DNA from: Adiantum capillus-veneris
Lineage: Eukaryota; Streptophyta; Polypodiopsida; Polypodiales; Pteridaceae
Reading direction: 5' to 3'
DNA length: 64,000 nucleotides
Assembly (NCBI GenBank): GCA_014529385.2
Contig: CM043948.1
Coordinates: 22,460,451 to 22,524,450 of the forward strand
Shown here: piece by piece, positions 57,573 through 64,000 of the stretch
Position numbering within the stretch: position 1 is the stretch's first letter
How the letters are laid out: the number at the start of each line of letters is the position of its first letter
Position numbers and translations under genes: made by a program
Notes under the pieces: generated by a model
Seen by the model: the letters and a program-made list of their open reading frames with translations, nothing else
Database searches by the model: none
Told to the model about the DNA's origin: nothing

Positions 57573-58840
57573 TCAGTCCACAAAGGGGAGTAAGCCCAAA
57601 GCTTTGCGGAAAGCTTCAATCTTCTCACGAGACAATGCCTTTGTGAAAAGATCTGCAAGGTTGTCCTGTGTTGGCACATACGCCAAGCTGATCTCTCCTG
57701 TTGAGAGCCTCTCCCTAACATAGTGGTAATGCACCTCAATGTGCTTTGTGCGAGCATGAAAAACTGGGTTCCTCCCAACTGCCAATGTGCTCTGACTGTC
57801 AGTGTAGATAGTGTTGGCAGTGTCCTGTCCAACACCCAAATCAGCCATAAGGCGTCTGAGCCATACACACTCAGCCGTAGCTGTGAAGACTGCCCTGTAC
57901 TCAGCCTCACAACTCGAAGTGGCACAATAGGTTCCTTCTTGCTCAACCATGATATACATGAACTGCCAAGCATGAAACAAAAACCACTTGTGGACACTCG
58001 CATGTCAAAACAACCAACCCAATCTGAGTTCAAAAAAGCATGTAAGTCTGGTGGCAATGATCCCCACTTGGGATAAAACAAGCCAAGATGTAAAGTGCGA
58101 CTAAGGTAGCAGAAAATCCTTTTGACGGCCTGCCAATGCTGCGTTACATAAACTTCCTCAAATATGTCACCATTCAAAAAAGTAGTAACAATGTCTGATT
58201 GATGTACATCTCAACCAAAATGAGCTGCCAATGCACATAGAAAACGCACAGTAGTCATACGACAAGTGGGAGCAAAAGTCTCTTCATAATCTATGCCTTT
58301 TTGTTGTGCATAACCCTTTGCAACAAGTCGAGCCTTATGGCGATCGATCTCACCATCTGGCTTGCGTTTCAACTTGTAAACCCACTTCGTACCAATGGCC
58401 TTTTTGCCAGGAGGCAAATCACATAAAGTCCATGTGTCATTTTCTATAAGTGCATCATATTCTGATTGCATGGCAGCCATCCAATTTTTTGAATTTTGTG
58501 TTTCATCAAAAGACACAGGCTCCTCAACATCATGTAAGCTAGACACAGCCAAAGCATAACAATCATGAGCCTGTGCATCCTTTACATCCCAACGAGCTTC
58601 TTCTGCCGTAGGCAAAACAACTCTAACAGCAGCAATCCTTGCAGCAAGACCTGCAACATCCTCAACATCGCCTACATCCTCAGAACCAGGACGTACATCA
58701 ATGCCCTGCTCAATATTCCAGACGCCCTTTGACACAAGAACATGTTGCATCATATAAGCCCACATAGGGTAATTGTCCCCATCCAACCTGTCCTCAGTAG
58801 CAAACATCTTGAACACATCTGTGTTGTTGTTGTCAGCCAT
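57573..58840 (-). pseudogene. Fused gag / RT / RNase H remnant of the deleted copia
   Basis: From ATG 58840: gag start MADNNNTDVFKMFATEDRLD and NYPMWAYMMQHVLVSKGVWN up to HDCYALAV, then directly the RT neighbourhood SKNWMAAMQSEYDALIENDT, KWVYKLKRKPDGEIDRHKAR and KGIDYEETFAPTCRMTTVRF. A second jump near 58150 joins FLNGDIFEEVYVTQ to HWQAVKRIFCYL, skipping the RT catalytic core. The RNase H end has SCEAEYRAV, YTDSQSTLAV and TKHIEVHYHYVRERL. One frameshift (near 57980) and a stop at 58211. Gag C-terminus, protease, integrase and the YVDD region are absent. Confidence 0.85.
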
Positions 58841-59202
58841 GGTAAATGCTTTTCCTGATGTGAAAACTGCTCCAAAATAGGAGAAACGAAGCACGAACAA
58901 CACGTGCTATATAACACAAATCGTAGAAGACTGTAAGGCACTTGTTATGCAAAAAATGGCACTGACAAAAATTCTGCACAAAATGACGAAATTGCCTGTG
59001 CAGACCTGCCTGTAGTGGAAACGGAGGCCGAAATGAGCCCGAATAAAAAATCTGAGTTAACTAAGCTCTCCGAGCTAACCCAAAATATTTGTTGACCTGC
59101 GAACGCTCGCCAAACCTCACTGTAATCGGAGAAAGTGAGCAGGCATGTGCTGGAGCAGCTGGCGACTAAGCCAAGGAGGACATAACCTACTCTGATACCA
59201 AT

Positions 59203-59429
59203 TGTTGGAATTAGGGTTGCAGAGAAACGCACACAGCTTGGAGAAGACGAAGGAAGCTCAAGGCACACAATAGAGAGTGTGTTACTTAGTGTGCAATGGA
59301 AAGATAGATAGCCCTAGAGTGATGGGCCTATATACAATGCTCGGGGGAAAAATCCTCTTAAAGAGGGGAAAAATGCCCCGGCGGTCCTAGTGTGTTCACA
59401 CACATCACTACCACATGTATATGGTAACA
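59203..59429 (-). repeat. 5' LTR of the deletion-derivative copia
   Basis: 227 bp. The TG start is directly after ATACCAAT on the plus strand, that is two bases from the primer site. It ends GGTAACA at 59429. Confidence 0.92.
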
Positions 59430-59603
59430 CTGTAAAGCACACCACAACCCTCTGAGTGATACGCTTGTTTTGAGCTATCACACACTTTAATCAAAAAACC
59501 GATCATTCAAAAATATTAAAAAACGAGTGAAATCGGACGCCTAAAAAAGTAAGAAGTTAACCTTCGAGGTTATTCACCGACGCTTGTAGGGTGCCAAAGG
59601 CAC

Positions 59604-59843
59604 ATGCATCTGTGCTCTGTTCGTGTGCTAAAGACGGAGCAACTAGAGAGAATTTCGACTTACGCGAGTTCTCATTATCCACCTACCTTAGGTTTCGAGC
59701 CCTCGGCGGGGACCCAAGGTAGTACAAACCAAGACCCGAACATAGCGGCTAGTGACTCTTCCTCTGACTACGACGTCATGGAGGGTTTCCCAATGCCTAA
59801 TCATGATAGCTCAAGCGAAGACATGCATGCCATGGGTCATTAG
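59604..59843 (+). CDS. Small ORF upstream of the four-exon gene
   Basis: 79 codons from MHLCSVRVLKTEQLERIST, becoming Ser/Asp-rich (AASDSSSDYDVMEGFPMP, HDSSSEDM) and ending at a TAG. It could be a first exon or an upstream ORF of the gene starting at 60038. A joining splice pair is not obvious, although CTCTTTTTAG at about 60026 could be an acceptor. Confidence 0.35.
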   Translation: MHLCSVRVLKTEQLERISTYASSHYPPTLGFEPSAGTQGSTNQDPNIAASDSSSDYDVMEGFPMPNHDSSSEDMHAMGH

Positions 59844-60037
59844 GAAATTTCGGAGGTCATTTGGAGGGCCTTCTAAGAAAATGTATTTTTTGCACTCTCT
59901 CTCTAGAAAAAATGACAAATAAAAGAGCTGGGTCTTTCATAGTAAAACTTCAAAAAGTGTACTTTAAGTAGATTCCTTACCCCTCTGAACATTCGTTCGT
60001 AGTGATTGAGGGATAATACTCTTTTTAGTTGTATTGA

Positions 60038-62891
60038 ATGAACAACGTCAATATGGAGGGAATGAGGCTAACATGGAGGGACAAATCCGCAGCCGCTATT
60101 CACTTTCCATTAAACCTGCACATTTGGCTAATGGCGCACTCCTCAAATGGCACAAATGTTACCCACAAACGAACCAAATATCACCTTCACATTGATTTGG
60201 ACAATGAGTACCAACCATTGATTAAGCGCAGTAAAACAAACACACATATACCTCCCACCTCCATAGACACGCTCAGAGCTCAAGGAGCTAAACACATAGA
60301 TATCTGGACGAGAGGCTCTCTCTACCCTAAGAATCCAATAACTAATGCGTCTCCACCGTTTGTCAATCCTACAAGCTTATTGACCTTTGCTGGTGATGGA
60401 GAAAACGGCCTTCTGGGTTATTGTAAATCACTTACAAGAGAAGCTGGAACTTACAAGAGCATTTTCCAATCTCAACAATGTGAGATTGTTCGCCTTTCAC
60501 ATTTACATTCTACAGATCAGGTTACCATTTTGCAACATAAAACAGAGGTACAAGAACTGAAAGAAAAGGTGCGAAGTTGTCAAATGAAGGACACCATCTT
60601 GGGTGGTCGTATCCGAAAGAAGAAATTGCGCAATCTTGAAACATTGCAGGTTGCATCAGGAGGTCTCAAGAAAAGAATCCGAGCATTAAGGTGATGCTTC
60701 TTGGTTGGCTACATTGTCTTAGTTAAGTAATCTCTTTGTTTTTTCTTGTTATGCATTGTTTTCATGTGCCTAAATAGTGTTAGTGAAGCAAATTTTCTGT
60801 TATTTACTTATGCATTGTCTTCATGTAGAGACTCAATCTATCCTGACAAGGAAAACATTGACCCCAAAGCCAATATAGGAAAGAGATTGAAGCCACTTAT
60901 AAGTAGAAGCCTGGCAGCAGATATAGTACATGACAAGAAGTTTAAGGTTCTACAAAGAAATGTAGTGGACCGCTTTATTTCAGAGAACTCAGTGCCTGCA
61001 AAAGAGATACAAGGCACACTTGATTCACTTGGTGTAAGCAAAAGAGGATATTCGGCTATCCAAAAGTCTGTCTCATCCATCTTTGTTAGGAAGGGTATAA
61101 AATCCAAACTTCTACCATCAGCCTCAAGTGTTTGGAAAGAGAGGCTTCAGCTTAACGAGGCACAGGGAGACTATCTTGGACAGCCCTTTCATATTAAAGC
61201 AACTTACAGTGGCCATGGAGCCAACACTGTGGCATATGATGAGTTCAACAATATTTTTATGGACCTGCGGATACTACAGAAGAGAATGGTGGAGTTTTAC
61301 AACATCACATTTGAAGAGTCACGTGGACTATTACATTTTGTGTTAAAACTGGATGAGTGTGAGCTTGTTAAAGAGAAAAAGCTAGAGCGTGTTACTATTA
61401 CTTTAATGAATAGAGCCCTCTCAAAGTGTCCCAGTGATGATCCTTTATATTTTAGTGTTCAATCAGAATCTAACATATGGTGGCTTGGTGCGTTTGAGGT
61501 AAGCGATATTCTCAAGTAAGCTCAAATATTCAGATCTACTTAAGTCTCATTTATTTTGTGTTGCAGGTAAAGAAAGAAGATCATGAGATTCTATATTGGG
61601 TGTTCCATCGAACTAATATTCCGGAGCTGATTGATCGGCAGACTAACCAGGGAGAGGTACTACGTCTAGATGGAAGGGGAGACTTTCAAGTTCAGTGGCA
61701 TCTTGCAGGTGACCTTAAAACATTAAAGTGCATGTATAATTGTGGAATGGGTGCAATGGCAAAGTCACCGTGTTTGTTCTGCATGGAGCCTGCAAAGGTC
61801 ATGAACCCAAAGTGGTGGAGAAAAGCTCCAACACGTCACATTGAGGATCCTGCTTTTCGACCAGTTTTGAAAATACCACTTGTGAATGTTCACATTTGTA
61901 CAATGCATGCCCTTTGTAGAATTGTAGAGAAATTGGTCTACTTATACATCGGATTTGCTTGGAAGATTAAGAACTCTGCAGAACGACAAGTAGCCTTGCA
62001 GTGCTTAGAAATGGTACTGTCGGATATGGGGCTTCATGGTGGCAATGTGAAAATCCAGCGGGATGAAAAGAGATCAACTGCTGAGAAGGATGTCCCATGC
62101 AAACCATCCATCGGTGGGGTGAAGGCACGGAGGTTTTTATCTAAGCCCCAAGGTACAAGAGATCCAAAGCTAACAAAACATGGAAAAATATATAACACAT
62201 CTTATGTTAGCAAGGTAGAGTATCAGAGCTGGAAAAAGCTACATATTGCAGTCAAAGACCACGAACCAACTACTCGTAACGCGAAGGCTGAGGTTTGGCG
62301 ATCAATAGACATCCTATTTTTGATGTGCGACAAAGATGACTGGTCACAAGGTGATATGAACAAGTTCAAGGAAAATCTCAACCTTCTGAAAAAATCATTC
62401 AAGACAGCATGGACAGACACCCAGATTACTCACTACATGGTATTATCATGTTTTTCTTTCTCTCTTATATGCAAATATGTGAGTGTAAAACATTCTAACT
62501 AATCTGTTTTCATATCCAGCACATAATCTTCAATCATTTGCCATATTTTATACAGAAGTATGGGAACCCGGCAATATGGAATACCCAAGGGATGGAAAAG
62601 TCTCATTACATGGCGAGAAATGCTTATTTCAGGCACACACGACATGGTGGCTCTCGAATCAAGGCTAACAGTTTGAGAGAACTATTTGAATGGTTCTATC
62701 GTAGAATCATTCATCGAATGCAGGCAAAAGAAGTCTTGGCAAATTCAGCAACAGCACAAGCAATCAGACATTTACAACAACAAAAAGCTAAAAGATCAAT
62801 GGCATACAACAACTCCGGAGCTCGTGAAAGTCAACGAAGGTGGAGAGAGACAATGGTGTATGTGAATCACAAGTGGAGAAAGATACTCTGA
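60038..62891 (+). CDS. Four-exon, transposase-like gene with an RNase-H-fold layout (family unknown)
   Basis: Exons 60038-60690, 60829-61498, 61567-62439 and 62520-62891 join at GT-AG sites with matching phases into an 855-residue frame without stops. N-terminal third: charged, with a coiled coil (KTEVQELKEKVRSCQ) and basic KKKLRN. Middle: FVLKLDECELVKEKKLERVT (D393), HLAGDLKTLKCM (D490), a C-x2-C pair PCLFCM (C510/C513), and NVHICTMHALCRIVEKLVYL (H550, H555). C-terminal: IWNTQGMEKSHYMARNAYF (E758, H761), then a basic tail. A first Asp in a strand, a GD.K second Asp, a zinc-like CxxC/HxxxxH and a late Glu-x2-His helix are the layout of DDE/RNase-H transposases (RAG/hAT-like spacing with a long helical insert). 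The first ~60 codons are uncertain: another frame (LSIKPAHLANGALLKWHK) is equally open there. I know no family name for it. Confidence 0.7.
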
Positions 62892-62954
62892 GTGGATGGC
62901 ATTGTAAAAAATTTATGTAATACATGATCTTATACAATTGCTACTTGAAGTGTA

Positions 62955-63410
62955 TCAAGATTTTGCAGGTTCAATTTTGTTTTTTGGCACGTCACCCTTG
63001 TAACGAATCATGAGATGTTTGCCATACTCTAAAAGTTCATCTGGGTTTTGTCTACCAAGAGCTAGTGCCATTGCTGTGTACGTGTAGTAATACGCTGCCC
63101 GACCACCTGTATAGCCTGGGCAGTAACCAAAACAATCTCTAGCAAACACTTTGTCAACAAGAATGACTTTATCTGCACTTTTGGGCAGCACCGGTCCACC
63201 CAAGAAGCGTGATAGTGTCTTGAATGTGTAAGTTGCTATTGAACCCTCTTGTGACATGGAATTGTGAAAAACTACTATCGGTGACTCGCAGAGCTTTGAA
63301 AGGTACTGTGCTAGGGCCGCATCCCTTCCTCGATACTCTCTTGTCCGGCGCCGAAGGAAGTCATCCTTGTCAGCAATCCAAGACTGCACATACAATGTCA
63401 GAAATGACAC

Positions 63411-63449
<39 letters not shown>

Positions 63450-63996
63450 CCATGAAGCTCTCATCCTGCAGAAAGAGGTTTTCTTGCCACAGGTCTACAG
63501 ATGTAGTTGACCCCTGACCTGAATGGTTAAACCAATCCTCCACTTCTTTGTTACTTTTCGATGGTCTTAGGCTTTGTCTTATTGCTTGGAAGGTGGCTTC
63601 ATCAGGTAGTGTCTCCTTGTATTTTTCAGCTTTCTCAAAGCATCTTCGAAGGCATTCCATTGGATTGCTGGATGTTTCCATTGCCTCATCATCACTACTA
63701 TCCTCTGAAACAAATCCACTCCTCTCCTCTTGGACTCTGGAAATAATAGCCAGGGAGAAATCCTCCCTTAAATAAAACACACTTTGCACATCATGTAAGA
63801 AGATATAGGTCCTGTCTCCAATCCTGAACTCAGGCACAGCTGGCAACATCATCTGAGCATGCTTCTCAGTGAAGTTACTGACATCCAATGGAAGTTTGAT
63901 TTCTGTGGTTTTCACGGAGAGCATCTTACTTCTTTGTACTTCAATTGCCTCAACCTCAAGGTCGACTGTGTCTTCAACCTCCTCGACTTCTTGCAT
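62955..63996 (-). CDS. Spliced gene tail to tail with the transposase-like gene (5' end off the window)
   Basis: Exon A (63996-63451, open to the edge) and exon B (63383-62955) join in phase 0 across a 67-bp GT-AG intron containing a GA repeat (63414-63446), giving at least 324 residues. The N-terminal part is acidic (MQEVEEVEDTVDLEVEAIEV, EDSSDDEAMETSSNPMECL). A folded-looking part follows: FRIGDRTYIFLHDVQSVFYL, RTREYRGRDAALAQYLSKLC, FHNSMSQEGSIATYTFKTLS and DCFGYCPGYTGGRAAYYYTY. Stop codons of the two genes are only 63 bp apart, so they converge, as in some two-gene DNA transposons. No family is recognised. No nonsense codons, so it looks intact. The true start may be beyond 64000. Confidence 0.6.
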
Positions 63997-64000
63997 ATGA

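Larger units (their letters stand above)
57260..59429 (-). mobile_element. Non-autonomous copia deletion derivative
   Basis: 2170 bp, with LTRs at 57260-57497 (238 bp) and 59203-59429 (227 bp; differs by an 11-bp deletion and a handful of substitutions), TG...CA ends, a purine tract (minus CAGGGGGGATT at about 57498-57510), and a primer site TGGTATCAGAG (59190-59200, minus). The flanks ATGTA/CTGTA give a target duplication with one mismatch. The interior keeps the start of gag, the start of RT and the RNase H end only, so it could move only with another element's proteins. Confidence 0.9.

Overview
The window looks like transposon-rich nuclear DNA of a land plant. The evidence is nested Ty1/copia and Ty3/gypsy retroelements, tRNA-iMet and tRNA-Asp type primer sites, a PLS-class PPR fragment, GT-AG introns and very long (CT)n/(GA)n tracts. 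A fern or other seed-free plant would fit, but that is inference. No rRNA, tRNA, CRISPR or prokaryotic-style operon was recognised.

Left part (1-15 kb): an LTR tail, a decayed copia remnant, and a transposase-like pseudogene on the minus strand. The pseudogene is split into two halves (9.55-8.47 kb and 3.8-2.15 kb) by a probable LTR-type insertion that carries a ~152-bp tandem array. Then come a ~360-bp tandem array, a LINE ORF1 pseudogene, and a cluster of near-perfect palindromes flanked by (CT)n and (GA)n.

Middle part (15-33 kb): a PPR fragment and a plus-strand gypsy RNase H/integrase remnant. Next is a large minus-strand gypsy element with gag, PR, RT-RH-INT and an extra coiled-coil ORF downstream of integrase. 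Two insertions interrupt it: a full-length copia (17669-23150, TSD AGTTT) and a 1.92-kb solo LTR (25513-27435, TSD GTTCC). The copia reading frame is broken only by four nonsense codons, and it has lost catalytic residues in a pattern that looks like C-to-T/G-to-A decay.

33-57 kb: a short-LTR copia shell, LTR fragments in both orientations, two decayed gypsy remnants and a copia RT/RNase H remnant. A large coiled-coil pseudogene follows, with four 20-bp palindromes upstream of it. Beyond a dense microsatellite cluster lie a putative three-exon gene and an LTR with a tRNA-Asp-like primer site.

Right part (57-64 kb): a deletion-derivative copia (57260-59429) sits just upstream of the most notable locus. 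This is an apparently intact four-exon gene (60038-62891, 855 residues in my model) with an RNase-H-fold/DDE-transposase-like layout that I cannot assign to a named family. A second spliced gene lies tail to tail on the minus strand 63 bp away and runs off the right edge. Together they could be the coding part of an undescribed DNA transposon. The left end is uncertain and the right end is outside the window.
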